Positions 1-13,219 of a stretch of 64,000 bases of DNA are shown here, in pieces. The notes below the pieces were generated by a model. It searched no databases and had not been told where the DNA came from. It was given only the letters and a program-made list of their open reading frames with translations. Where the stretch lies: contig JAZGUH010000183.1 in the NCBI GenBank assembly GCA_037893225.1, positions 1 to 64,000 of the forward strand. The letters run 5' to 3'. Position 1 is the stretch's first letter, and each line of letters opens with the position of its first letter. The position numbers and the translations under genes are program-made. The stretch is from Hippasteria phrygiana (taxonomy: Eukaryota; Echinodermata; Asteroidea; Valvatida; Goniasteridae).

Positions 1-459
1 GGAGAAAATTCAAACCTCGCAATGTTTATTTTCTTTCCGGCCACATCTGTGTACATGTTACCGTCTATTTATTGCTCCATGCCTGTCAAAATCCCTGGGG
101 TTATGGACTTGCTTTACTCATTCATAATTGCATGAAATATCAACCAAATTCAGTAATTTTGACATGTATGGATAGCTTAGATCTGGCGCTACATGTTGCA
201 ATTATCGGCGGCTTCCTAGAGTTAAAACTTGTGGAGAAAATTCAAACCTCGCAATGTTTATTTTCTTTCCGGCCAACATCTGTGTACATATTACCTTCTA
301 TTTATTGCTCCATGCCTGTCAAATTCCCTGGGGTATGACTTGCTTTACTCATTCATAATTGCATGAAATATCAACCAAATTCAGTAATTTTGACATGTAT
401 GGATAGCTTAGATCTGGCGCTACATGTTGCAATTATCTGCGGCTTCTTAGAGTTAAAAC
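1..459 (+). repeat. Divergent left-edge monomers
   Basis: These two monomers hold all the single-base indels in the window. One A is missing near 43-44, one T is extra near 101-102, and one G is missing near 337-338, so the second monomer is 231 bp. Extra substitutions are at 216 (T to C), 290 (G to A) and 296 (G to T). The second monomer has C at 316 and T at 324, i.e. C88 with T96, a combination I see nowhere else. The rest of the window keeps perfect 232-bp spacing. This could mark nearness to the array edge, where homogenisation is weaker, or lower base accuracy at a contig end. Confidence 0.85.
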
Positions 460-2083
460 TTGTGGAGAAAATTCAAACCTCGCAATGTTTATTTTCTTTC
501 CGGCCAACATCTGTGTACATGTTACCGTCTATTTATTGCTCCATGCATGTCAAATTCCCTGGGGTATGGACTTGCTTTACTCATTCATAATTGCATGAAA
601 TATCAACCAAATTCAGTAATTTTGACATGTATGGATAGCTTAGATCTGGCGCTACATGTTGCAATTATCGGCGGCTTCTTAGAGTTAAAACTTGTGGAGA
701 AAATTCAAACCTCGCAATGTTTATTTTCTTTCCGGCCAACATCTGTGTACATGTTACCGTCTATTTATTGCTCCATGCCTGTCAAAATCCCTGGGGTATG
801 GACTTGCTTTACTCATTCATAATTGCATGAAATATCAACCAAATTCAGTAATTTTGACATGTATGGATAGCTTAGATCTGGCGCTACATGTTGCAATTAT
901 CGGCGGCTTCTTAGAGTTAAAACTTGTGGAGAAAATTCAAACCTCGCAATGTTTATTTTCTTTCCGGCCAACATCTGTGTACATGTTACCGTCTATTTAT
1001 TGCTCCATGCCTGTCAAAATCCCTGGGGTATGGACTTGCTTTACTCATTCATAATTGCATGAAATATCAACCAAATTCAGTAATTTTGACATGTATGGAT
1101 AGCTTAGATCTGGCGCTACATGTTGCAATTATCGGCGGCTTCTTAGAGTTAACACTTGTGGAGAAAATTCAAACCTCGCAATGTTTATTTTCTTCCTGGC
1201 CACCATCTGTGTGCAGATTACCGCCTATTTATTGCTCCATGCATGTCAAATTCCCTGGGGTATGGACTTGCTTTACTCATTCATAATTGCATGAAATATC
1301 AACCAAATTCAGTAATTTTGACATGTATGGATAGCTTAGATCTGGCGCTACATGTTGCAATTATCGGCGGCTTCTTAGAGTTAAAACTTGTGGAGAAAAT
1401 TCAAACCTCGCAATGTTTATTTTCTTTCCGGCCAACATCTGTGTACATGTTACCGTCTATTTATTGCTCCATGCCTGTCAAAATCCCTGGGGTATGGACT
1501 TGCTTTACTCATTCATAATTGCATGAAATATCAACCAAATTCAGTAATTTTGACATGTATGGATAGCTTAGATCTGGCGCTACATGTTGCAATTATCGGC
1601 GGCTTCTTAGAGTTAAAACTTGTGGAGAAAATTCAAACCTCGCAATGTTTATTTTCTTTCCGGCCAACATCTGTGTACATGTTACCGTCTATTTATTGCT
1701 CCATGCATGTCAAATTCCCTGGGGTATGGACTTGCTTTACTCATTCATAATTGCATGAAATATCAACCAAATTCAGTAATTTTGACATGTATGGATAGCT
1801 TAGATCTGGCGCTACATGTTGCAATTATCGGCGGCTTCTTAGAGTTAACACTTGTGGAGAAAATTCAAACCTCGCAATGTTTATTTTCTTCCTGGCCACC
1901 ATCTGTGTGCAGATTACCGCCTATTTATTGCTCCATGCCTGTCAAAATCCCTGGGGTATGGACTTGCTTTACTCATTCATAATTGCATGAAATATCAACC
2001 AAATTCAGTAATTTTGACATGTATGGATAGCTTAGATCTGGCGCTACATGTTGCAATTATCTGCGGCTTCTTAGAGTTAAAAC
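460..2083 (+). repeat. Mixed monomers ending in one X cassette
   Basis: Seven monomers in order: Ah, Ap, Apt, Bh, Ap, Aht, Bpc. The last four (1156-2083) form the same 4-monomer cassette X = [Bh, Ap, Aht, Bpc] that becomes common from 7652 onward. No private mutation was noticed. Confidence 0.85.
692..923 (+). repeat. Reference monomer (type Ap), 232 bp
   Basis: I use this copy as reference, with position 1 at TTGTGGAG. It is about 38% G+C. Recurrent variable sites are 40, 42, 48, 58, 61, 62 and 69 (block A or B), 88 and 96 (p, h or m), 149 (C/A), 203 (C/G), 211 (G/T) and 230 (A/C). Fixed landmarks include AGATCT at 183-188, palindromic ACATGT at 166-171 and 195-200 (a third at 58-63 only in A), and a 9-bp inverted repeat ATAATTGCA at 128-136 with TGCAATTAT at 201-209. 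Block B creates TGGCCA, sites h and m create ATGCAT, and C at 230 creates GTTAAC. No TTCG occurs in the consensus, so neither a CENP-B box nor a Pol III B box is present. The start point is arbitrary. Confidence 0.95.
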
Positions 2084-5000
2084 TTGTGGAGAAAATTCAA
2101 ACCTCGCAATGTTTATTTTCTTTCCGGCCAACATCTGTGTACATGTTACCGTCTATTTATTGCTCCATGCATGTCAAATTCCCTGGGGTATGGACTTGCT
2201 TTACTCATTCATAATTGCATGAAATATCAACCAAATTCAGTAATTTTGACATGTATGGATAGCTTAGATCTGGCGCTACATGTTGCAATTATCGGCGGCT
2301 TCTTAGAGTTAAAACTTGTGGAGAAAATTCAAACCTCGCAATGTTTATTTTCTTTCCGGCCAACATCTGTGTACATGTTACCGTCTATTTATTGCTCCAT
2401 GCCTGTCAAAATCCCTGGGGTATGGACTTGCTTTACTCATTCATAATTGCATGAAATATCAACCAAATTCAGTAATTTTGACATGTATGGATAGCTTAGA
2501 TCTGGCGCTACATGTTGCAATTATCGGCGGCTTCTTAGAGTTAACACTTGTGGAGAAAATTCAAACCTCGCAATGTTTATTTTCTTCCTGGCCACCATCT
2601 GTGTGCAGATTACCGCCTATTTATTGCTCCATGCATGTCAAATTCCCTGGGGTATGGACTTGCTTTACTCATTCATAATTGCATGAAATATCAACAAAAT
2701 TCAGTAATTTTGACATGTATGGATAGCTTAGATCTGGCGCTACATGTTGCAATTATCTGCGGCTTCTTAGAGTTAAAACTTGTGGAGAAAATTCAAACCT
2801 CGCAATGTTTATTTTCTTTCCGGCCAACATCTGTGTACATGTTACCGTCTATTTATTGCTCCATGCATGTCAAATTCCCTGGGGTATGGACTTGCTTTAC
2901 TCATTCATAATTGCATGAAATATCAACCAAATTCAGTAATTTTGACATGTATGGATAGCTTAGATCTGGCGCTACATGTTGCAATTATCGGCGGCTTCTT
3001 AGAGTTAAAACTTGTGGAGAAAATTCAAACCTCGCAATGTTTATTTTCTTTCCGGCCAACATCTGTGTACATGTTACCGTCTATTTATTGCTCCATGCCT
3101 GTCAAAATCCCTGGGGTATGGACTTGCTTTACTCATTCATAATTGCATGAAATATCAACCAAATTCAGTAATTTTGACATGTATGGATAGCTTAGATCTG
3201 GCGCTACATGTTGCAATTATCGGCGGCTTCTTAGAGTTAACACTTGTGGAGAAAATTCAAACCTCGCAATGTTTATTTTCTTCCTGGCCACCATCTGTGT
3301 GCAGATTACCGCCTATTTATTGCTCCATGCATGTCAAATTCCCTGGGGTATGGACTTGCTTTACTCATTCATAATTGCATGAAATATCAACAAAATTCAG
3401 TAATTTTGACATGTATGGATAGCTTAGATCTGGCGCTACATGTTGCAATTATCTGCGGCTTCTTAGAGTTAAAACTTGTGGAGAAAATTCAAACCTCGCA
3501 ATGTTTATTTTCTTTCCGGCCAACATCTGTGTACATGTTACCGTCTATTTATTGCTCCATGCATGTCAAATTCCCTGGGGTATGGACTTGCTTTACTCAT
3601 TCATAATTGCATGAAATATCAACCAAATTCAGTAATTTTGACATGTATGGATAGCTTAGATCTGGCGCTACATGTTGCAATTATCGGCGGCTTCTTAGAG
3701 TTAAAACTTGTGGAGAAAAGTCAAACCTCGCAATGTTTATTTTCTTTCCGGCCAACATCTGTGTACATGTTACCGTCTATTTATTGCTCCATGCCTGTCA
3801 AAATCCCTGGGGTATGGACTTGCTTTACTCATTCATAATTGCATGAAATATCAACCAAATTCAGTAATTTTGACATGTATGGATAGCTTAGATCTGGCGC
3901 TACATGTTGCAATTATCGGCGGCTTCTTAGAGTTAACACTTGTGGAGAAAATTCAAACCTCGCAATGTTTATTTTCTTCCTGGCCACCATCTGTGTGCAG
4001 ATTACCGCCTATTTATTGCTCCATGCATGTCAAATTCCCTGGGGTATGGACTTGCTTTACTCATTCATAATTGCATGAAATATCAACCAAATTCAGTAAT
4101 TTTGACATGTATGGATAGCTTAGATCTGGCGCTACATGTTGCAATTATCTGCGGCTTCTTAGAGTTAAAACTTGTGGAGAAAATTCAAACCTCGCAATGT
4201 TTATTTTCTTTCCGGCCAACATCTGTGTACATGTTACCGTCTATTTATTGCTCCATGCATGTCAAATTCCCTGGGGTATGGACTTGCTTTACTCATTCAT
4301 AATTGCATGAAATATCAACCAAATTCAGTAATTTTGACATGTATGGATAGCTTAGATCTGGCGCTACATGTTGCAATTATCGGCGGCTTCTTAGAGTTAA
4401 AACTTGTGGAGAAAATTCAAACCTCGCAATGTTTATTTTCTTTCCGGCCAACATCTGTGTACATGTTACCGTCTATTTATTGCTCCATGCCTGTCAAAAT
4501 CCCTGGGGTATGGACTTGCTTTACTCATTCATTATTGCATGAAATATCAACCAAATTCAGTAATTTTGACATGTATGGATAGCTTAGATCTGGCGCTACA
4601 TGTTGCAATTATCGGCGGCTTCTTAGAGTTAACACTTGTGGAGAAAATTCAAACCTCGCAATGTTTATTTTCTTCCTGGCCACCATCTGTGTGCAGATTA
4701 CCGCCTATTTATTGCTCCATGCATGTCAAATTCCCTGGGGTATGGACTTGCTTTACTCATTCATAATTGCATGAAATATCAACAAAATTCAGTAATTTTG
4801 ACATGTATGGATAGCTTAGATCTGGCGCTACATGTTGCAATTATCTGCGGCTTCTTAGAGTTAAAACTTGTGGAGAAAATTCAAACCTCGCAATGTTTAT
4901 TTTCTTTCCGGCCAACATCTGTGTACATGTTACCGTCTATTTATTGCTCCATGCATGTCAAATTCCCTGGGGTATGGACTTGCTTTACTCATTCATAATT

Positions 5001-5563
5001 GCATGAAATATCAACCAAATTCAGTAATTTTGACATGTATGGATAGCTTAGATCTGGCGCTACATGTTGCAATTATCGGCGGCTTCTTAGAGTTAAAACT
5101 TGTGGAGAAAATTCAAACCTCGCAATGTTTATTTTCTTTCCGGCCAACATCTGTGTACATGTTACCGTCTATTTATTGCTCCATGCCTGTCAAAATCCCT
5201 GGGGTATGGACTTGCTTTACTCATTCATAATTGCATGAAATATCAACCAAATTCAGTAATTTTGACATGTATGGATAGCTTAGATCTGGCGCTACATGTT
5301 GCAATTATCGGCGGCTTCTTAGAGTTAACACTTGTGGAGAAAATTCAAACCTCGCAATGTTTATTTTCTTCCTGGCCACCATCTGTGTGCAGATTACCGC
5401 CTATTTATTGCTCCATGCATGTCAAATTCCCTGGGGTATGGACTTGCTTTACTCATTCATAATTGCATGAAATATCAACCAAATTCAGTAATTTTGACAT
5501 GTATGGATAGCTTAGATCTGGCGCTACATGTTGCAATTATCGGCGGCTTCTTAGAGTTAAAAC
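2084..5563 (+). repeat. 3-monomer higher-order repeat, 696 bp, five copies
   Basis: The triplet [Ah, Apt, Bhqc] occurs five times, starting at 2084, 2780, 3476, 4172 and 4868. The third copy has C instead of A at site 149 in its B monomer (Bhc), and the fifth ends in plain Bh. Private changes within the block are T to G at 3720 (monomer position 13) and A to T at 4533 (position 130). Both recur 3016 bp downstream, at 6736 and 7549. The triplet pattern is read directly from linked variants. Generation by unequal exchange is inference. Confidence 0.9.
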
Positions 5564-7651
5564 TTGTGGAGAAAATTCAAACCTCGCAATGTTTATTTTC
5601 TTTCCGGCCAACATCTGTGTACATGTTACCGTCTATTTATTGCTCCATGCCTGTCAAAATCCCTGGGGTATGGACTTGCTTTACTCATTCATAATTGCAT
5701 GAAATATCAACCAAATTCAGTAATTTTGACATGTATGGATAGCTTAGATCTGGCGCTACATGTTGCAATTATCGGCGGCTTCTTAGAGTTAAAACTTGTG
5801 GAGAAAATTCAAACCTCGCAATGTTTATTTTCTTTCCGGCCAACATCTGTGTACATGTTACCGTCTATTTATTGCTCCATGCATGTCAAATTCCCTGGGG
5901 TATGGACTTGCTTTACTCATTCATAATTGCATGAAATATCAACCAAATTCAGTAATTTTGACATGTATGGATAGCTTAGATCTGGCGCTACATGTTGCAA
6001 TTATCGGCGGCTTCTTAGAGTTAACACTTGTGGAGAAAATTCAAACCTCGCAATGTTTATTTTCTTTCCGGCCAACATCTGTGTACATGTTACCGTCTAT
6101 TTATTGCTCCATGCATGTCAAATTCCCTGGGGTATGGACTTGCTTTACTCATTCATAATTGCATGAAATATCAACCAAATTCAGTAATTTTGACATGTAT
6201 GGATAGCTTAGATCTGGCGCTACATGTTGCAATTATCGGCGGCTTCTTAGAGTTAAAACTTGTGGAGAAAATTCAAACCTCGCAATGTTTATTTTCTTTC
6301 CGGCCAACATCTGTGTACATGTTACCGTCTATTTATTGCTCCATGCCTGTCAAAATCCCTGGGGTATGGACTTGCTTTACTCATTCATAATTGCATGAAA
6401 TATCAACCAAATTCAGTAATTTTGACATGTATGGATAGCTTAGATCTGGCGCTACATGTTGCAATTATCTGCGGCTTCTTAGAGTTAAAACTTGTGGAGA
6501 AAATTCAAACCTCGCAATGTTTATTTTCTTTCCGGCCAACATCTGTGTACATGTTACCGTCTATTTATTGCTCCATGCATGTCAAATTCCCTGGGGTATG
6601 GACTTGCTTTACTCATTCATAATTGCATGAAATATCAACCAAATTCAGTAATTTTGACATGTATGGATAGCTTAGATCTGGCGCTACATGTTGCAATTAT
6701 CGGCGGCTTCTTAGAGTTAAAACTTGTGGAGAAAAGTCAAACCTCGCAATGTTTATTTTCTTTCCGGCCAACATCTGTGTACATGTTACCGTCTATTTAT
6801 TGCTCCATGCCTGTCAAAATCCCTGGGGTATGGACTTGCTTTACTCATTCATAATTGCATGAAATATCAACCAAATTCAGTAATTTTGACATGTATGGAT
6901 AGCTTAGATCTGGCGCTACATGTTGCAATTATCGGCGGCTTCTTAGAGTTAACACTTGTGGAGAAAATTCAAACCTCGCAATGTTTATTTTCTTCCTGGC
7001 CACCATCTGTGTGCAGATTACCGCCTATTTATTGCTCCATGCATGTCAAATTCCCTGGGGTATGGACTTGCTTTACTCATTCATAATTGCATGAAATATC
7101 AACCAAATTCAGTAATTTTGACATGTATGGATAGCTTAGATCTGGCGCTACATGTTGCAATTATCTGCGGCTTCTTAGAGTTAAAACTTGTGGAGAAAAT
7201 TCAAACCTCGCAATGTTTATTTTCTTTCCGGCCAACATCTGTGTACATGTTACCGTCTATTTATTGCTCCATGCATGTCAAATTCCCTGGGGTATGGACT
7301 TGCTTTACTCATTCATAATTGCATGAAATATCAACCAAATTCAGTAATTTTGACATGTATGGATAGCTTAGATCTGGCGCTACATGTTGCAATTATCGGC
7401 GGCTTCTTAGAGTTAAAACTTGTGGAGAAAATTCAAACCTCGCAATGTTTATTTTCTTTCCGGCCAACATCTGTGTACATGTTACCGTCTATTTATTGCT
7501 CCATGCCTGTCAAAATCCCTGGGGTATGGACTTGCTTTACTCATTCATTATTGCATGAAATATCAACCAAATTCAGTAATTTTGACATGTATGGATAGCT
7601 TAGATCTGGCGCTACATGTTGCAATTATCGGCGGCTTCTTAGAGTTAACAC
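5564..7651 (+). repeat. Mixed monomers with a 3016-bp displaced copy of the 3-mer region
   Basis: Nine monomers: Ap, Aht, Ah, Apc, Ah, Apt, Bhc, Ah, Apt. Monomers from 6492 to 7651 match 3476-4635 at an offset of 3016 bp (13 monomers), including the rare G at monomer position 13 (3720 and 6736) and the rare T at position 130 (4533 and 7549). In Aht at 5796, C230 is followed by an A block rather than the usual B, marking a recombinant junction between 6026 and 6067. Confidence 0.85.
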
Positions 7652-9507
7652 TTGTGGAGAAAATTCAAACCTCGCAATGTTTATTTTCTTCCTGGCCACC
7701 ATCTGTGTGCAGATTACCGCCTATTTATTGCTCCATGCATGTCAAATTCCCTGGGGTATGGACTTGCTTTACTCATTCATAATTGCATGAAATATCAACC
7801 AAATTCAGTAATTTTGACATGTATGGATAGCTTAGATCTGGCGCTACATGTTGCAATTATCGGCGGCTTCTTAGAGTTAAAACTTGTGGAGAAAATTCAA
7901 ACCTCGCAATGTTTATTTTCTTTCCGGCCAACATCTGTGTACATGTTACCGTCTATTTATTGCTCCATGCCTGTCAAAATCCCTGGGGTATGGACTTGCT
8001 TTACTCATTCATAATTGCATGAAATATCAACCAAATTCAGTAATTTTGACATGTATGGATAGCTTAGATCTGGCGCTACATGTTGCAATTATCGGCGGCT
8101 TCTTAGAGTTAAAACTTGTGGAGAAAATTCAAACCTCGCAATGTTTATTTTCTTTCCGGCCAACATCTGTGTACATGTTACCGTCTATTTATTGCTCCAT
8201 GCATGTCAAATTCCCTGGGGTATGGACTTGCTTTACTCATTCATAATTGCATGAAATATCAACCAAATTCAGTAATTTTGACATGTATGGATAGCTTAGA
8301 TCTGGCGCTACATGTTGCAATTATCGGCGGCTTCTTAGAGTTAACACTTGTGGAGAAAATTCAAACCTCGCAATGTTTATTTTCTTCCTGGCCACCATCT
8401 GTGTGCAGATTACCGCCTATTTATTGCTCCATGCCTGTCAAAATCCCTGGGGTATGGACTTGCTTTACTCATTCATAATTGCATGAAATATCAACCAAAT
8501 TCAGTAATTTTGACATGTATGGATAGCTTAGATCTGGCGCTACATGTTGCAATTATCTGCGGCTTCTTAGAGTTAAAACTTGTGGAGAAAATTCAAACCT
8601 CGCAATGTTTATTTTCTTTCCGGCCAACATCTGTGTACATGTTACCGTCTATTTATTGCTCCATGCATGTCAAATTCCCTGGGGTATGGACTTGCTTTAC
8701 TCATTCATAATTGCATGAAATATCAACCAAATTCAGTAATTTTGACATGTATGGATAGCTTAGATCTGGCGCTACATGTTGCAATTATCGGCGGCTTCTT
8801 AGAGTTAAAACTTGTGGAGAAAATTCAAACCTCGCAATGTTTATTTTCTTCCTGGCCACCATCTGTGTGCAGATTACCGCCTATTTATTGCTCCATGCAT
8901 GTCAAATTCCCTGGGGTATGGACTTGCTTTACTCATTCATAATTGCATGAAATATCAACAAAATTCAGTAATTTTGACATGTATGGATAGCTTAGATCTG
9001 GCGCTACATGTTGCAATTATCTGCGGCTTCTTAGAGTTAAAACTTGTGGAGAAAATTCAAACCTCGCAATGTTTATTTTCTTTCCGGCCAACATCTGTGT
9101 ACATGTTACCGTCTATTTATTGCTCCATGCCTGTCAAAATCCCTGGGGTATGGACTTGCTTTACTCATTCATAATTGCATGAAATATCAACCAAATTCAG
9201 TAATTTTGACATGTATGGATAGCTTAGATCTGGCGCTACATGTTGCAATTATCGGCGGCTTCTTAGAGTTAACACTTGTGTAGAAAATTCAAACCTCGCA
9301 ATGTTTATTTTCTTCCTGGCCACCATCTGTGTGCAGATTACCGCCTATTTATTGCTCCATGCCTGTCAAAATCCCTGGGGTATGGACTTGCTTTACTCAT
9401 TCATAATTGCATGAAATATCAACCAAATTCAGTAATTTTGACATGTATGGATAGCTTAGATCTGGCGCTACATGTTGCAATTATCGGCGGCTTCTTAGAG
9501 TTAACAC
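7652..9507 (+). repeat. XY 8-monomer higher-order repeat, copy 1 (1856 bp)
   Basis: Order is [Bh, Ap, Aht, Bpc][Ah, Bhqc, Apt, Bpt]. The last monomer (9276) has G to T at 9281 (monomer position 6), giving TGTGTAG. The same change is at 12993 in XY copy 2, and the match between 7652-9739 and 11364-13451 extends over nine monomers at an offset of 3712 bp (16 monomers). So these two XY copies share recent ancestry beyond the type pattern alone. Confidence 0.88.
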
Positions 9508-11363
9508 TTGTGGAGAAAATTCAAACCTCGCAATGTTTATTTTCTTCCTGGCCACCATCTGTGTGCAGATTACCGCCTATTTATTGCTCCATGCATGTCA
9601 AATTCCCTGGGGTATGGACTTGCTTTACTCATTCATAATTGCATGAAATATCAACCAAATTCAGTAATTTTGACATGTATGGATAGCTTAGATCTGGCGC
9701 TACATGTTGCAATTATCGGCGGCTTCTTAGAGTTAAAACTTGTGGAGAAAATTCAAACCTCGCAATGTTTATTTTCTTTCCGGCCAACATCTGTGTACAT
9801 GTTACCGTCTATTTATTGCTCCATGCCTGTCAAAATCCCTGGGGTATGGACTTGCTTTACTCATTCATAATTGCATGAAATATCAACCAAATTCAGTAAT
9901 TTTGACATGTATGGATAGCTTAGATCTGGCGCTACATGTTGCAATTATCTGCGGCTTCTTAGAGTTAAAACTTGTGGAGAAAATTCAAACCTCGCAATGT
10001 TTATTTTCTTTCCGGCCAACATCTGTGTACATGTTACCGTCTATTTATTGCTCCATGCATGTCAAATTCCCTGGGGTATGGACTTGCTTTACTCATTCAT
10101 AATTGCATGAAATATCAACCAAATTCAGTAATTTTGACATGTATGGATAGCTTAGATCTGGCGCTACATGTTGCAATTATCGGCGGCTTCTTAGAGTTAA
10201 AACTTGTGGAGAAAATTCAAACCTCGCAATGTTTATTTTCTTTCCGGCCAACATCTGTGTACATGTTACCGTCTATTTATTGCTCCATGCCTGTCAAAAT
10301 CCCTGGGGTATGGACTTGCTTTACTCATTCATTATTGCATGAAATATCAACCAAATTCAGTAATTTTGACATGTATGGATAGCTTAGATCTGGCGCTACA
10401 TGTTGCAATTATCGGCGGCTTCTTAGAGTTAACACTTGTGGAGAAAATTCAAACCTCGCAATGTTTATTTTCTTCCTGGCCACCATCTGTGTGCAGATTA
10501 CCGCCTATTTATTGCTCCATGCATGTCAAATTCCCTGGGGTATGGACTTGCTTTACTCATTCATAATTGCATGAAATATCAACAAAATTCAGTAATTTTG
10601 ACATGTATGGATAGCTTAGATCTGGCGCTACATGTTGCAATTATCTGCGGCTTCTTAGAGTTAAAACTTGTGGAGAAAATTCAAACCTCGCAATGTTTAT
10701 TTTCTTTCCGGCCAACATCTGTGTACATGTTACCGTCTATTTATTGCTCCATGCATGTCAAATTCCCTGGGGTATGGACTTGCTTTACTCATTCATAATT
10801 GCATGAAATATCAACCAAATTCAGTAATTTTGACATGTATGGATAGCTTAGATCTGGCGCTACATGTTGCAATTATCGGCGGCTTCTTAGAGTTAAAACT
10901 TGTGGAGAAAATTCAAACCTCGCAATGTTTATTTTCTTTCCGGCCAACATCTGTGTACATGTTACCGTCTATTTATTGCTCCATGCCTGTCAAAATCCCT
11001 GGGGTATGGACTTGCTTTACTCATTCATAATTGCATGAAATATCAACCAAATTCAGTAATTTTGACATGTATGGATAGCTTAGATCTGGCGCTACATGTT
11101 GCAATTATCGGCGGCTTCTTAGAGTTAAAACTTGTGGAGAAAATTCAAACCTCGCAATGTTTATTTTCTTTCCGGCCAACATCTGTGTACATGTTACCGT
11201 CTATTTATTGCTCCATGCCTGTCAAAATCCCTGGGGTATGGACTTGCTTTACTCATTCATAATTGCATGAAATATCAACCAAATTCAGTAATTTTGACAT
11301 GTATGGATAGCTTAGATCTGGCGCTACATGTTGCAATTATCGGCGGCTTCTTAGAGTTAACAC
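9508..11363 (+). repeat. Eight mixed monomers between XY copies 1 and 2
   Basis: Order is Bh, Apc, Ah, Apt, Bhqc, Ah, Ap, Apt. The Apt at 10204 carries the rare T at monomer position 130 (10333), as at 4533 and 7549. The neighbouring Ah and Apt match 7188-7651 at an offset of 2784 bp (12 monomers). The block therefore looks derived from the older 3-mer region and inserted between XY units. That derivation is inference. Confidence 0.8.
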
Positions 11364-13219
11364 TTGTGGAGAAAATTCAAACCTCGCAATGTTTATTTTC
11401 TTCCTGGCCACCATCTGTGTGCAGATTACCGCCTATTTATTGCTCCATGCATGTCAAATTCCCTGGGGTATGGACTTGCTTTACTCATTCATAATTGCAT
11501 GAAATATCAACCAAATTCAGTAATTTTGACATGTATGGATAGCTTAGATCTGGCGCTACATGTTGCAATTATCGGCGGCTTCTTAGAGTTAAAACTTGTG
11601 GAGAAAATTCAAACCTCGCAATGTTTATTTTCTTTCCGGCCAACATCTGTGTACATGTTACCGTCTATTTATTGCTCCATGCCTGTCAAAATCCCTGGGG
11701 TATGGACTTGCTTTACTCATTCATAATTGCATGAAATATCAACCAAATTCAGTAATTTTGACATGTATGGATAGCTTAGATCTGGCGCTACATGTTGCAA
11801 TTATCGGCGGCTTCTTAGAGTTAAAACTTGTGGAGAAAATTCAAACCTCGCAATGTTTATTTTCTTTCCGGCCAACATCTGTGTACATGTTACCGTCTAT
11901 TTATTGCTCCATGCATGTCAAATTCCCTGGGGTATGGACTTGCTTTACTCATTCATAATTGCATGAAATATCAACCAAATTCAGTAATTTTGACATGTAT
12001 GGATAGCTTAGATCTGGCGCTACATGTTGCAATTATCGGCGGCTTCTTAGAGTTAACACTTGTGGAGAAAATTCAAACCTCGCAATGTTTATTTTCTTCC
12101 TGGCCACCATCTGTGTGCAGATTACCGCCTATTTATTGCTCCATGCCTGTCAAAATCCCTGGGGTATGGACTTGCTTTACTCATTCATAATTGCATGAAA
12201 TATCAACCAAATTCAGTAATTTTGACATGTATGGATAGCTTAGATCTGGCGCTACATGTTGCAATTATCTGCGGCTTCTTAGAGTTAAAACTTGTGGAGA
12301 AAATTCAAACCTCGCAATGTTTATTTTCTTTCCGGCCAACATCTGTGTACATGTTACCGTCTATTTATTGCTCCATGCATGTCAAATTCCCTGGGGTATG
12401 GACTTGCTTTACTCATTCATAATTGCATGAAATATCAACCAAATTCAGTAATTTTGACATGTATGGATAGCTTAGATCTGGCGCTACATGTTGCAATTAT
12501 CGGCGGCTTCTTAGAGTTAAAACTTGTGGAGAAAATTCAAACCTCGCAATGTTTATTTTCTTCCTGGCCACCATCTGTGTGCAGATTACCGCCTATTTAT
12601 TGCTCCATGCATGTCAAATTCCCTGGGGTATGGACTTGCTTTACTCATTCATAATTGCATGAAATATCAACAAAATTCAGTAATTTTGACATGTATGGAT
12701 AGCTTAGATCTGGCGCTACATGTTGCAATTATCTGCGGCTTCTTAGAGTTAAAACTTGTGGAGAAAATTCAAACCTCGCAATGTTTATTTTCTTTCCGGC
12801 CAACATCTGTGTACATGTTACCGTCTATTTATTGCTCCATGCCTGTCAAAATCCCTGGGGTATGGACTTGCTTTACTCATTCATAATTGCATGAAATATC
12901 AACCAAATTCAGTAATTTTGACATGTATGGATAGCTTAGATCTGGCGCTACATGTTGCAATTATCGGCGGCTTCTTAGAGTTAACACTTGTGTAGAAAAT
13001 TCAAACCTCGCAATGTTTATTTTCTTCCTGGCCACCATCTGTGTGCAGATTACCGCCTATTTATTGCTCCATGCCTGTCAAAATCCCTGGGGTATGGACT
13101 TGCTTTACTCATTCATAATTGCATGAAATATCAACCAAATTCAGTAATTTTGACATGTATGGATAGCTTAGATCTGGCGCTACATGTTGCAATTATCGGC
13201 GGCTTCTTAGAGTTAACAC
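11364..13219 (+). repeat. XY 8-monomer higher-order repeat, copy 2 (1856 bp)
   Basis: Order is [Bh, Ap, Aht, Bpc][Ah, Bhqc, Apt, Bpt]. It is token-for-token identical to copy 1 at 7652, including the private T at monomer position 6 (12993). It is directly followed by copy 3. Confidence 0.9.

Noticed and set aside
692..923. CENP-B box in the monomer
   Set aside because: The TTCG core of the CENP-B box is missing on the plus strand, and CGAA appears on it only in three rare copies (42544, 46576 and 51724 region) without the rest of the motif.
692..923. SINE or tRNA-derived element with Pol III boxes
   Set aside because: No B-box core (GGTTCGA) is present, there is no A-rich or T-run tail, and the copies are strictly tandem.
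4172..10382. Longer 136-codon frames at 4172, 7188 and 9972 as a special gene variant
   Set aside because: They result from the A to T at monomer position 130 (4533, 7549, 10333), which removes the usual TAA. The change was copied with its segment and does not create a distinct product.
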